From CAYUNT01 sp964446285 (GTDB taxonomy: Bacteria > Sumerlaeota > Sumerlaeia > SLMS01 > CAYUNT01), in assembly GCA_964446285.1 (NCBI GenBank), contig CAYUNT010000043.1, forward strand, positions 1-26,571: a stretch of DNA of 26,571 nucleotides, given 5' to 3'. Shown one piece after another: positions 8,622 through 16,180 of this stretch. Every line of letters starts with the position of its first letter. The first letter of the stretch is position 1. The translations under genes and the position numbers were made by a program. The notes below the pieces were generated by a model. It was not told the DNA's origin. It searched no databases and saw only the letters and a list, made by a program, of their open reading frames with translations.

Positions 8622-9045
8622 GCGGCGAGCCGGGCGGCCCCCCCACCCCCAGGCGCGCGCCGGAAAGCGCCTCGGGGCAGACCTCTTTTACAGCCTGGAA
8701 TAAATAATCGCGCTGGAAGACGTCCGGGTCCACGACGGCGCCGTTCCATGCCACAATATTCAAGTCAATGGTGCGCGGAGCAAATTTGTCGTCGTTGCGC
8801 GTGCGCCCGAGGGCGTCTTCGATTTCGCGAAGCCTTGCTCGCAATTCGTCGCGATCCATCGTGATTTCCAGCAGGACCGCGCCGTTGAGAAACCGCGGCT
8901 GGCCAGGCGGGCCGCCAACGGGATCGGTTTCGGCCCAATGCGATTCGGACACGATGCGTCCCAGGCGCGCAACGAATTCCACCGCCCTGGGAACGTGGTC
9001 TTGCGGGCGGATGTTGGAGCCGATAGCAATCACCACGCGGTTCAT
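8599..9045 (-). CDS. FolK-like pterin pyrophosphokinase with altered metal ligand
   Basis: Related to 6-hydroxymethyl-7,8-dihydropterin pyrophosphokinase, which transfers pyrophosphate from ATP to the pterin in folate synthesis. The 148-residue product begins MNRVVIAIGSNIRPQ and has DPVGGPPGQPRFLNGAVLLE, LREIEDALGRTR and APRTIDLNIVAWNG. In E. coli HPPK the last block is RTLDLDI, whose two aspartates hold both magnesium ions; here the second is Asn (codon AAT), so activity may be reduced or the substrate changed. The Gly/Pro-rich C-terminal tail runs into the methyltransferase gene. The start at 9045 lies one base beyond the folX-like stop, implying translational coupling; an in-frame start at 9120 would overlap folX heavily. 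Confidence 0.8.
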   Translation of the reverse strand: MNRVVIAIGSNIRPQDHVPRAVEFVARLGRIVSESHWAETDPVGGPPGQPRFLNGAVLLEITMDRDELRARLREIEDALGRTRNDDKFAPRTIDLNIVAWNGAVVDPDVFQRDYLFQAVKEVCPEALSGARLGVGGPPGSPPTCRSAS

Positions 9046-9046
9046 T

Positions 9047-9514
9047 TCATGCGCCGCCCTGTGCCTTGGTTCGCTGCTTTCCTCCCCGCTTTCCTTCCCG
9101 CTTGCCACCCTGTTGGCCATTCAAAGTGCCGTTCAGTGTGCCTCCCCGATTTCCGGCGGTTCGTTTGCGCCGTATTGCGCTGATCTCCGCGGAAACAGAA
9201 TCCGTAAAACGAAGCGCGCCTGGCTTGTCCACTTCGACGCGCGCGCGCTCTATATGCGGATTTTCCATAATTAAATTCAGCACGCGCGAAGCCAGAGTTT
9301 CGATCAGCGAACAATTCGATTCTTCCACCATTTCGCTGATGCGTTTTGTGAGGGTTTTGTAATCCACGCCATGCTTGACAGAATCTGCTTCGACAGCCCG
9401 CGAGGCGTCGAATTCAATCTCCACATTCAATACAACATCTTGTTTTTTATCGCGCTCCCACTCCTTAAATCCAATAATGCAGCGCAGGCGCAAATTCTTT
9501 ATGCGGATGATCAT
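9047..9514 (-). CDS. folX: FolX/FolB-type dihydroneopterin epimerase/aldolase
   Basis: A small tunnel-fold pterin enzyme (155 residues). The best remembered match is E. coli FolX, dihydroneopterin-triphosphate 2'-epimerase in tetrahydromonapterin synthesis: IIRIKNLRLRCIIGFKEWERDKKQD and DKPGALRFTDSVSAE align closely with FolX, more so than with FolB. FolB aldolase activity cannot be excluded, since the active-site Glu and the Lys of DKPGA are shared. From about residue 122 the protein carries a repetitive Gly/Lys/Arg/Asn tail (NGTLNGQQGGKREGKRGGK) beyond the normal domain, encoded by 12-base tandem repeats. It is followed one base later by the FolK-like gene, so the two probably form a pterin operon. 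Confidence 0.75.
   Translation of the reverse strand: MIIRIKNLRLRCIIGFKEWERDKKQDVVLNVEIEFDASRAVEADSVKHGVDYKTLTKRISEMVEESNCSLIETLASRVLNLIMENPHIERARVEVDKPGALRFTDSVSAEISAIRRKRTAGNRGGTLNGTLNGQQGGKREGKRGGKQRTKAQGGA
9076..9142. repeat. 12-bp tandem repeats in the folX 3' end
   Basis: On the plus strand three near-identical 12-base units run at 9076-9087, 9088-9099 and 9100-9111 (GCTTTCCTCCCC type). A second pair lies at 9119-9130 and 9131-9142 (ATTCAAAGTGCC / GTTCAGTGTGCC). They encode the low-complexity C-terminal tail of the FolX-like protein and look like slippage expansions. Confidence 0.7.
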
Positions 9515-9547
9515 TCGATGGCTCCTTGGGGGAGTTGTGAGAAAAGA

Positions 9548-9577
9548 AGTGGGCAGTGGGCAGCGATCAGTGAGCAG
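9548..9577. repeat. Heptamer repeat patch, AGTGRNC type, first cluster
   Basis: Four consecutive 7-base units, AGTGGGC, AGTGGGC, AGCGATC and AGTGAGC, followed by AG. The same unit returns at 9622-9656. The patch lies upstream of folX and downstream of the GT9 gene. Confidence 0.75.
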
Positions 9578-9586
9578 AAAAGAAGA

Positions 9587-9614
9587 GTTGCGAGTTGTGT
9601 GTTGTGAGTTGTGA
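9587..9614. repeat. Heptamer repeat patch, GTTGTGA type
   Basis: Four consecutive 7-base units: GTTGCGA, GTTGTGT, GTTGTGA, GTTGTGA. They sit between the two AGTGRNC clusters and share their 7-base period but not their sequence. Confidence 0.75.
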
Positions 9615-9621
9615 GAAAGAA

Positions 9622-9656
9622 AGGGGTCAGAGGGCAGTGAACAGTGGTCAGTGGGC
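9622..9656. repeat. Heptamer repeat patch, AGTGRNC type, second cluster
   Basis: Five consecutive 7-base units: AGGGGTC, AGAGGGC, AGTGAAC, AGTGGTC, AGTGGGC. The AG start and final C are kept while the middle positions vary between G, A and T. Confidence 0.75.
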
Positions 9657-9670
9657 GGTTTGATGCATGT

Positions 9671-9724
9671 GGTTGTTTAGGTCGTTTGGGTCCTTTGGGT
9701 CCCCTAGGTCCTTTATGTTCTTTG
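9671..9724. repeat. Nonamer repeat patch, GGTCCTTTG type
   Basis: Six consecutive 9-base units: GGTTGTTTA, GGTCGTTTG, GGTCCTTTG, GGTCCCCTA, GGTCCTTTA, TGTTCTTTG. The last two units cover the stop codon (9713-9715) and the final three codons of the convergent-reading GT9 gene, so the repeat supplies that gene's 3' end. Confidence 0.75.
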
Positions 9725-10987
9725 AATCGCGTGGCGAACGGCCTCCATGACGCGTTCGGGCGCGAGGGCTTCCATGCATGCGGGCGAGCCGGAGGGCGAT
9801 TTGGGACAGCGGGCCAGGTAACAGGGCGCGCATTCAAGGTCGGTTGCGATAATTTCTCCCCGCCCGAATAGGCCTACTTCGCGGTGCGCCGTCGGGCCAA
9901 ACAGCGCCACCACCGGGCGGCGCAAGGCGATGGCGAAGTGCATTCCAAGCGAGTCGGACGAAACAACGCAGTCGCACCGTTCGAGCAACGCCAGAAAATC
10001 CGCAATCGAGTTTCCGCATCCGGCGTCCCACAAGCGCGGATGCCCGACGCGCCGCAGAATTTCCGCATTGAACTCGCGTTCGCGCGGCCCGCCGACAATC
10101 ATGCACGCGATTGGGCGGGCGTCTTGCGCCGATGCGGCCCCCGCCGCCCCCGCCGTTGCCGCCGGACTTTTCTGTAAAAGTCCCTGGATCAGCGCGCAAA
10201 ATCCATCGACCGTCCATTGTTTTGTGGGGAAGCGGTCTCCGCAGCCCGTGTTGATGGCCACAACCCGCAAAGCAGCTGAGGATGCGCCATTTCCTCGCAG
10301 CGCCTGGGTGGATTCTTGCGCGCCATCTAGCTCTTGCGCAGCGGCCGCCTGTTCCCACGCGGCAAATCGCTCCGCGGCCCGCGCCCGTGCCCGTGGATCG
10401 GCCTCCAGCGCATATTCCTCGCCGCGATAAGGCAATTCCGCCATTTCAAACACAATCTCAGGAACGGTTTTTGTATTTTTGCGGAATTTGAGTTCGTCGC
10501 TGAGGCCAAGCCGCAGCGCATACAAACTCGCCTCATTGTATATCGAAAGCGTTCCGAATTGTGGATGCGGCGCGAAACCGCGCTTATCCGCGGCGCGCGT
10601 CCGGGCGGCCAGCGCCAGCGCCTCGGCGTCCTTGTCGAAATTCATCAGGAGATCGAATTGTTCGAGTTCAAGCGCGAGAATGTCCTCGATGCGCATGGCC
10701 AGGCGGCGGTCGATGCCCGGCGCGTGGCGCAGAATTTCCAGCGACTCGGGGGCGGTGATCCAGGTGATATGGCAGGGTGAATAACGCGCGCGCAAGGCGG
10801 GCAGGAGGCACAGCGTGCGAACGACGTCGCCCATCGCGCCCAATTTGATTATCAGAATGCGAAAACCCCTGGGTTCAAACCGTTCGCATTCAGCGCACAG
10901 TTCCCCGCGCCCGCACGGCTTGTATCCCGTATAGTGGCGGCAATCGTAACGAATATCTCCGGGGCGGATGTCCTCAGAATTGGGCAC
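9713..10987 (-). CDS. GT9 (heptosyltransferase-type) glycosyltransferase with Cys-rich N-terminus
   Basis: A cytoplasmic, membrane-associated transferase of the ADP-heptose:LPS family that adds a sugar to LPS core or a similar surface glycan. Of 424 residues, 44-170 form the acceptor domain (ILIIKLGAMGDVVRTLCLLPALR, ITWITAP) and about 245-420 the nucleotide-sugar domain (VVAINTGCGDRFPTKQW, MIVGGPREREF, CVVSSDSLGMHFAIALRRPVVALFGPT). An N-terminal extension carries C16, H18, C25, C31 and C34 (CRHYTGYKPC...CAEC), a likely zinc or Fe-S site. More Cys occur near the C-terminus (CAPCYLARC). The start is GTG at 10987 with AAAAGG about 10 bases upstream. A 77-base gap separates it from the upstream GT2 gene, suggesting one glycan operon. 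Confidence 0.87.
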   Translation of the reverse strand: MPNSEDIRPGDIRYDCRHYTGYKPCGRGELCAECERFEPRGFRILIIKLGAMGDVVRTLCLLPALRARYSPCHITWITAPESLEILRHAPGIDRRLAMRIEDILALELEQFDLLMNFDKDAEALALAARTRAADKRGFAPHPQFGTLSIYNEASLYALRLGLSDELKFRKNTKTVPEIVFEMAELPYRGEEYALEADPRARARAAERFAAWEQAAAAQELDGAQESTQALRGNGASSAALRVVAINTGCGDRFPTKQWTVDGFCALIQGLLQKSPAATAGAAGAASAQDARPIACMIVGGPREREFNAEILRRVGHPRLWDAGCGNSIADFLALLERCDCVVSSDSLGMHFAIALRRPVVALFGPTAHREVGLFGRGEIIATDLECAPCYLARCPKSPSGSPACMEALAPERVMEAVRHAIQRT

Positions 10988-11064
10988 GAGTCGTTTGCCT
11001 TTTCAGGCCGGCCACATCCGCGGAAAGGAGAATCCCGCAAAAGGGAGGGAGGGGGCGGCCTGCT

Positions 11065-11793
11065 TTACCATTCCTTCTCGATGTAGTAGCGCAGAGTGCG
11101 CTTTTTCATCCAGCGAACCGCGATCAGATCATACAACGAGCGAAAGAGGCGGTTGCCGATGCCGTATTTGGAAATTCCCGCCGGGCGCGGACGATGGTTG
11201 ACGGGCGCTTGCGTAACGCTGAAGCCTTCCATTTGAAACAGCGCCGGCAAAAAGCGGTGCATCCCGGTGTAGAGTTTGATTTTCGCGAGCGCCGAGCGGC
11301 GAATGACCTTGAGCGTGCATCCAACGTCGCGAATTCCGTCGTGAAGCACGGCGTCGCGAAAGCGGTTGGCAATGCGCGATGAAAGACGCCGCACCACCGT
11401 GTCGCGGCGGTTCCTGCGCCATCCGGCCACCATGTCGAACCCCTTGGCGGCGATTTCGAGCAGGCGCGGAATGTCGGCCGGATCGTTCTGGCGGTCGCCG
11501 TCGAGCAAGGCGATCCATTCGCCCCGCGCGGCGCGCATTCCGGCGTCCATTGCGGAGGTTTGACCGCAATTTTTGGCGAACTTCAGCACGCGGAGATTTG
11601 CATATTCTGCGCGGGATTCGAGGAGACGTTCGAGTGTTCCGTCGCGCGAACCATCGTCAACAATGACTATTTCCCACGGCTGGCTTAGCGCCGTCAGAGC
11701 CTGCCGGATTTCCTGCAGGAGGGGCTTGATGTTCGGCTCCTCATCCTTAACGGGCACAACTACGGAGAGGAAAGGCGCGGATGGTTCGCTCAT
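11065..11793 (-). CDS. GT2 family glycosyltransferase, dolichyl/undecaprenyl-phosphate type
   Basis: Likely transfers a sugar from a nucleotide donor to a polyprenyl phosphate on the inner face of the membrane. The 242-residue protein has SVVVPVKDEEPNIKPLL, IVIVDDGSRDGT and ALLDGDRQNDPADIPRLL (the DxD-type metal site), then GMHRFLPAL and HRPRPAGISKYG, as in DPM1/GtrB/ArnC relatives. It lacks the two C-terminal membrane helices of GtrB/ArnC and so resembles single-domain DPM1. It is divergent from the 12028 gene, and the 234 bases between them hold no further gene and should contain both promoters, though no convincing box was found. Confidence 0.88.
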   Translation of the reverse strand: MSEPSAPFLSVVVPVKDEEPNIKPLLQEIRQALTALSQPWEIVIVDDGSRDGTLERLLESRAEYANLRVLKFAKNCGQTSAMDAGMRAARGEWIALLDGDRQNDPADIPRLLEIAAKGFDMVAGWRRNRRDTVVRRLSSRIANRFRDAVLHDGIRDVGCTLKVIRRSALAKIKLYTGMHRFLPALFQMEGFSVTQAPVNHRPRPAGISKYGIGNRLFRSLYDLIAVRWMKKRTLRYYIEKEW

Positions 11794-12027
11794 GATCCTT
11801 GTTGCGGCTCAATGGCTCGGGAGAGATCGGAATATCGCGCATCCTTCAGCGATGCGGCACGTCTTGATTAGAATGGAAGCCTCGCGGAAGGCAAGGTCCA
11901 ATCCGCTCGGGGCCATTGGCGCGGGCGAAAATCATTCCGCAAATTGGCAGACTTCCCGCTTGGTAAACCGGCGGGGGCGGATGTAGTCTCGGAATGTGTT
12001 GGCGAATCGAACACAAGGCGGACTTCC

Positions 12028-13401
12028 ATGAAATGGGCTGGCGATTTTCCGGACAGCATTTTCCAGGGCTGCGGTGCTCCTTTCCACTTTCGCGCCAGCG
12101 GCCTTCGTTTGACCTGTGGAGTTCTCTTCTTCGCGGTTTTTGCCATTCCGGCATTCGCGCTCCACTGGACCGTCACAGAACTGGATGGCGAAGCCACGTA
12201 TGTCATCAAACACGGGGATGCGCCCAAACCTATCTTCGTGGGCCTGAATCTGCCCCAGGGCGCCTATATCCGCGTCACATCCGGGCGTGGCGTTACCTTG
12301 AGGTCCGGAGAGGAACGTGAGTTTATAGGCGATCGCTATGGAACTTTGTTGCGGCGGGCGCCAGGCGACGGCTACCCGGTGTTTGCCGGCGTGCCTTCGG
12401 AAACACCGTTTCCCGGCGCTCCCCCGTCCGCTCCTCAGGAACCTGCGCAGACGCCCGCGGCAGACCAGCCGGAACCGGGCAGCGTGACCGATGATTCTTC
12501 GCCAGAGCTTCGTTCCGGGGTATTGGCGCGCTATCAGGAGCGGTTGCAGGAACTGCGGAAGAAGGCGCTGCCGGATCAGAACATCGAGCGCTCTGTGCGC
12601 CCCCGCACGCGCGGTCCGCAGCCGCCAGATGGGCTTCAGGCTGGAGCATCTTCCTCAGCCTTGGCTCCAGCCAAAACCCAAATCCCGCCGCCTTCCGCGC
12701 AGGATGCCATCGAGGTTCTCGCCGGACGGCAGGCCGCCTTGGGCGAAGACTCGGTGCGAAGCATTCCGCGAGGCAAACCCGCCGAAAACCGGGCTGGCCT
12801 TCCGGAGGCGCTGCAAATGCCCGGCGCGGGGGGAGCATCGCGCGATACACTGCAAATCCTTTGGCCGCCCAACGGAGTTCGCGTAGTGGCGCCGCCGTCG
12901 ATTGTGCGCTATGCGGCATCGAAGGGCGCGGTTCCCAGCGCCATTGAATTGCGCACGGCTGGCGGCGCGCCCATTTTGCGAATTCCTCTGGGACCCGCCG
13001 AGCAGGGGGAATTGACTTTGCCCGAGCTGGCGCTCTTTGCCTCGCCCGGAGAATCGTATCGAATCGCCGTGGAGTGGAAGGATTCCAAAGGAACGCTAAA
13101 TACGTCCGAATCGGGATTCGAGGTTTTGGCTGTCGAGCAGCGCCGCCGCCTCGGGCGCGACCTGTTGCGGTTGCACGATTCGCTCGGAAGTTTATGGAAC
13201 GAGAAAGAGGGAATCCTGCTTCGCGCCGTCGCTTTCGCGGAATGCAACTGCCAGGGCGAGGCCACGGAACTGCTGCTGCGTTATCGCGCGCTCGCGCCGG
13301 GCGATCCCGAGGTTCATTATATTTTGAGTTACTATTTCAAGGAAATGGACCAGCCTGCGCGCGCCGAGGCGGCGCTTTCGCTGGCGCAGGCCATGCGCTG
13401 A
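12028..13401 (+). CDS. Secreted FecR-like / Ig-like / TPR-like protein
   Basis: A 457-residue envelope protein of unknown function. A signal peptide or N-terminal anchor lies at about residues 27-45. Residues 46-112 look FecR-like (YVIKHGDAPKPIFVGLNLPQGAYIRVTSGRGVTLRSG). Residues 120-272 are Pro/Ala-rich, with a helical patch at 166-182. Residues 275-367 resemble an Ig/Fn3-type beta domain beginning LQILWPPNG and ending SGFEVL. Residues 395-457 look like a TPR-type helical pair (LLLRYRALAPGDPEVHYILSYYFKE). Start 12028 was chosen because AAGGCGG stands 8 bases upstream and the signal peptide follows; the frame is open from 11944. It converges with the 13414 gene, only 12 bases apart. Domain calls are by pattern. 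Confidence 0.6.
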   Translation: MKWAGDFPDSIFQGCGAPFHFRASGLRLTCGVLFFAVFAIPAFALHWTVTELDGEATYVIKHGDAPKPIFVGLNLPQGAYIRVTSGRGVTLRSGEEREFIGDRYGTLLRRAPGDGYPVFAGVPSETPFPGAPPSAPQEPAQTPAADQPEPGSVTDDSSPELRSGVLARYQERLQELRKKALPDQNIERSVRPRTRGPQPPDGLQAGASSSALAPAKTQIPPPSAQDAIEVLAGRQAALGEDSVRSIPRGKPAENRAGLPEALQMPGAGGASRDTLQILWPPNGVRVVAPPSIVRYAASKGAVPSAIELRTAGGAPILRIPLGPAEQGELTLPELALFASPGESYRIAVEWKDSKGTLNTSESGFEVLAVEQRRRLGRDLLRLHDSLGSLWNEKEGILLRAVAFAECNCQGEATELLLRYRALAPGDPEVHYILSYYFKEMDQPARAEAALSLAQAMR

Positions 13402-13413
13402 TCCTTCCCACCT

Positions 13414-15810
13414 CTAGGCTTCGTATATCTTTTTCGCTTCGGGGTCGTGTTCGAGGATGTTGCGCGTGTAGAGCGCGGCGCTGATGAGGGCCAGGCGTTT
13501 GCGCGGAGCCGGCAATCCCCGGTAGGACGCCACAGGCAGCATCCATTGCAGCAGCGCGAGCCAGTAAGGAACCATGTTGGTCTCGAAAAGAACAGTGGTT
13601 TTGGCATATTCGCGCAAACGGCAAATCAAACGGTGCGCCTTGGGGATCATGGGGTCGTTGCCGGAATAGCGCAGCGGCGGCGCTTCGCCCAGGGCCTTTT
13701 GCTCCGCAAGTCCCGCCTGGAATTCGGCGGCGTGGCGGATGTCTTCATCCGTCTTCACGCGCGCCAGTTCGAAGAGGAAAACCGGCTCCAGACGCGCGAA
13801 ATCCGATACGATATTGCGAGTCCGCGTCTCGGAAAAATCGATTACGAACACATTGTCGCGCTCGTCGATCAGGATGTTTTGCAGATTCAGATCGCCGTGA
13901 TTAATGCCCGAATACCACAGGATTGCATGATCGCGGCGCGCGGGAAATATATGTTTGAGCGCGTAATATGGATTGGGCAACGTCGCGCCGAGTTCCGGGC
14001 ATTCGATTGTCTTTTGGTCGGGCGGGGCGTTCATTTCTGTGCGAGCGTCGTCGAGCAGGTTCGGGAACAGAATTGTTGAAGGCGTATGCTCGGCGTAGGG
14101 GCAGACGCGCTCCCATCGCGGCTGGCCATACCAGGGCTTGAGCACATCGGTGAAAATCCGGTCGAAAATCGGCAGCAATTCCTCGGCGGAACGGCTAATA
14201 GCCCGCTCTCGCATCCAGGCCAGGCGGCTGTCCGGCCCCGATACGCCGACGAAATTGTAGCAGATCGCCGCCCAGTCGCCCCAGGCCGCCGAGCCGAGAA
14301 TCACCGTGCTGTTATTGAGGATGTAGTCCTGCACATAGCGGCGCCAGGCTTCTTCTTCGCGCCTCACGTTTTCCAGCGAGCCGATCTTCAGCACCATCGG
14401 CAGCAAACGGCGCCCTTGCGCGTCGAAACCAGTGGCGTGATACGTGCTCGCCGAAAATCCGCCGTGGAGCGGCGTCAGATCGACGCGGCTGCATTTTTCG
14501 AAGATGCGGCGCGTGAGGATTTCCCATTCGTCGCGGAATTTTTCCCCGGCTGGATATTGGATTTTCAGGCGGCGCTGGGCGCTCGAGCGCGCCGAGGCCG
14601 GCAAGTAAACCAGAATGACCGCGCGCGTTACATGCACAGACTTGGGATTCAGGCGCGCCGCATGGCTCAGCGATTCCAGTTTGAGCGCCGCTGTAATTGC
14701 CTCGGGCGATCCGCCGCGTGGGAAAGCCGAACCAGGCGAAAGGCGGATGCCCTGGAGGCGCATAAACGTTTCGCCGCCGGACGCGGGCGCGTCCGCGGCC
14801 TGTTCCAGGATGCGCGCGGCGCGAAATGGCGAATCCTCCGGCGCGGCGCGAAGAGCCTTCGCATCGCCCGCCAGTCCGATGAAAAAGAGATCGGCCACAT
14901 GCGCGTCTTCCGTGGCTGCCAGGGCCGCCACGCCGAGAATTGGCGCTCCGGCGCGGCCCAATTCGCCCCGAAGGCTCATCAAGTCGGCCATCAGCGCGTT
15001 CAAGTCGAACGATTCGCTGGATCGCACGTCCACAAAGGCCGCTGGGGCGCCAGAGATGCCCAGGGCGCGGCGGACATAGACCACCGTTTCGCGGGGCCGC
15101 GTGGTGACGATGAAATCAGGCGATTGCGCGCCGCTTGCGCCGCTCGCAACGCCAGATCCGCCCGCGCCCGGCGCGCCGGCTTCGGGGGCCACTGCCGCGC
15201 ACCGGCCCGCCGTAACGAGAACGCCTGATGCCTCGGCCGCCTGCTCGCGCGATCCGCCAAATCCGCCCTCGCCAATTGCAAATCCCAGTTCTTCCAAGTT
15301 GGCGGCGATCATTTCGGCCGAACCGGGGGCCGCCTCCTTCGCGGCTTCCCCCGCCCATTCGCCCCAAATGTCCAGATGCGAAGCGCCGCCCTCGCCGCGC
15401 TGAATGGCAAAACGCCGCGAGCCGATGGTTTTTTCCGCGGCGCTTTCGCCCGAGGCGCGCAGACGCGCGATGAGTTCACGAGCCTCCGCGGCATTGTCCG
15501 CGCGCCGGAATTCTTCGAGCAATCCTGTGGCTTCGAGCACAAATTCGACGGCGGGCGCAAGCGCGGCGAGGATGAGGCAGCCCTTGCGCGCGCGAAGGGC
15601 TTTTTCCGCCGCCACCAGCGCACGGACGCCCGCGCTCGACAAATACTCGACGCCCGCCATGTCCACGATCCAGCGCGGAGTGGAGGCATCGGCAAAAAGC
15701 GGCGCGGTTTCGCGTTCGAAGACAGCGGCGCCTTGTCCGTCGAACCGCCCGGCGGCGCACACAACGGCCCCGCTGAGTTCCGGCTCGCGCGTCACGCGAA
15801 TATCGAGCAT
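13414..15810 (-). CDS. STAS domain fused to an APH-like kinase domain
   Basis: A 798-residue fusion. Residues 1-118 are a STAS (anti-anti-sigma type) domain with VEYLSSAGVRAL, where S59 aligns with the phospho-serine of SpoIIAA/RsbV. Residues 130-430 are an Ala/Gly-rich region I do not recognise, with a GFAIGEGGFGGS loop at 176-187. Residues 440-700 form an aminoglycoside/choline-kinase-like fold: glycine loop HGGFSASTY (449-457), lysine K475 in VLKIG, catalytic loop HGDLNLQN (638-645) and metal-binding D658 in VIDFSE. It resembles a kinase-like family I recall from multidomain conflict/signalling proteins (TCAD9), from memory only. The last 100 residues are helical. AAAGGAG precedes the ATG. 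It lies 12 bases after the STAS gene and is the last gene of the cluster. Substrate unknown. Confidence 0.75.
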   Translation of the reverse strand: MLDIRVTREPELSGAVVCAAGRFDGQGAAVFERETAPLFADASTPRWIVDMAGVEYLSSAGVRALVAAEKALRARKGCLILAALAPAVEFVLEATGLLEEFRRADNAAEARELIARLRASGESAAEKTIGSRRFAIQRGEGGASHLDIWGEWAGEAAKEAAPGSAEMIAANLEELGFAIGEGGFGGSREQAAEASGVLVTAGRCAAVAPEAGAPGAGGSGVASGASGAQSPDFIVTTRPRETVVYVRRALGISGAPAAFVDVRSSESFDLNALMADLMSLRGELGRAGAPILGVAALAATEDAHVADLFFIGLAGDAKALRAAPEDSPFRAARILEQAADAPASGGETFMRLQGIRLSPGSAFPRGGSPEAITAALKLESLSHAARLNPKSVHVTRAVILVYLPASARSSAQRRLKIQYPAGEKFRDEWEILTRRIFEKCSRVDLTPLHGGFSASTYHATGFDAQGRRLLPMVLKIGSLENVRREEEAWRRYVQDYILNNSTVILGSAAWGDWAAICYNFVGVSGPDSRLAWMRERAISRSAEELLPIFDRIFTDVLKPWYGQPRWERVCPYAEHTPSTILFPNLLDDARTEMNAPPDQKTIECPELGATLPNPYYALKHIFPARRDHAILWYSGINHGDLNLQNILIDERDNVFVIDFSETRTRNIVSDFARLEPVFLFELARVKTDEDIRHAAEFQAGLAEQKALGEAPPLRYSGNDPMIPKAHRLICRLREYAKTTVLFETNMVPYWLALLQWMLPVASYRGLPAPRKRLALISAALYTRNILEHDPEAKKIYEA

Positions 15811-15822
15811 GATGCTACTCCT

Positions 15823-16167
15823 TTATTCCTTTTTACGAAGCGCCTCGATGGCTTCCTGCGCGGAGGCAAACATCGGGAACAGCGGAGCAAATCCCGCAAT
15901 GTCAAACACCTCGCGCACATGATCCTTCAGCGAGCAAAGGACCAGGCGCCCGCCTGTTGCGCCGAGTTTCTTCAGCGCCATCAACATCACGCGCAGCCCC
16001 GAGCTGCTGATATAATCCAGTTCGGCAAAGTCGATAATCATGGCGTGCGCGCCCGCCTCGATCGCCGCGGAAAGCCGCTCGGACAAATCGCCCGAACTGG
16101 CCGCATCCAGCCGCCCTTTCATAACGATAATCGGCACATTCGCTTCTTTGCGTTCTGTGATTTCCAT
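15823..16167 (-). CDS. STAS-domain anti-sigma-factor antagonist (RsbV/SpoIIAA type)
   Basis: A single-domain STAS protein of 114 residues. In partner switching the unphosphorylated form binds an RsbW-type kinase and releases that kinase's other partner. GRLDAASS and the IIDFAELDYISSSGLRVML block place the phospho-acceptor at S55. It starts 13 bases after the RsbW-like gene, behind a strong GAGGAA site, so it is the natural substrate of that kinase. This kinase-antagonist order is opposite to the B. subtilis spoIIA and sigB operons. Confidence 0.93.
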   Translation of the reverse strand: MEITERKEANVPIIVMKGRLDAASSGDLSERLSAAIEAGAHAMIIDFAELDYISSSGLRVMLMALKKLGATGGRLVLCSLKDHVREVFDIAGFAPLFPMFASAQEAIEALRKKE

Positions 16168-16180
16168 ACGTTTCCTCGCG

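Noticed and set aside
9511..9837. Minus-strand open frame across the repeat patch
   Set aside because: It is built from the tandem heptamers and nonamers and is out of frame with the GT9 gene; low-complexity translation only.
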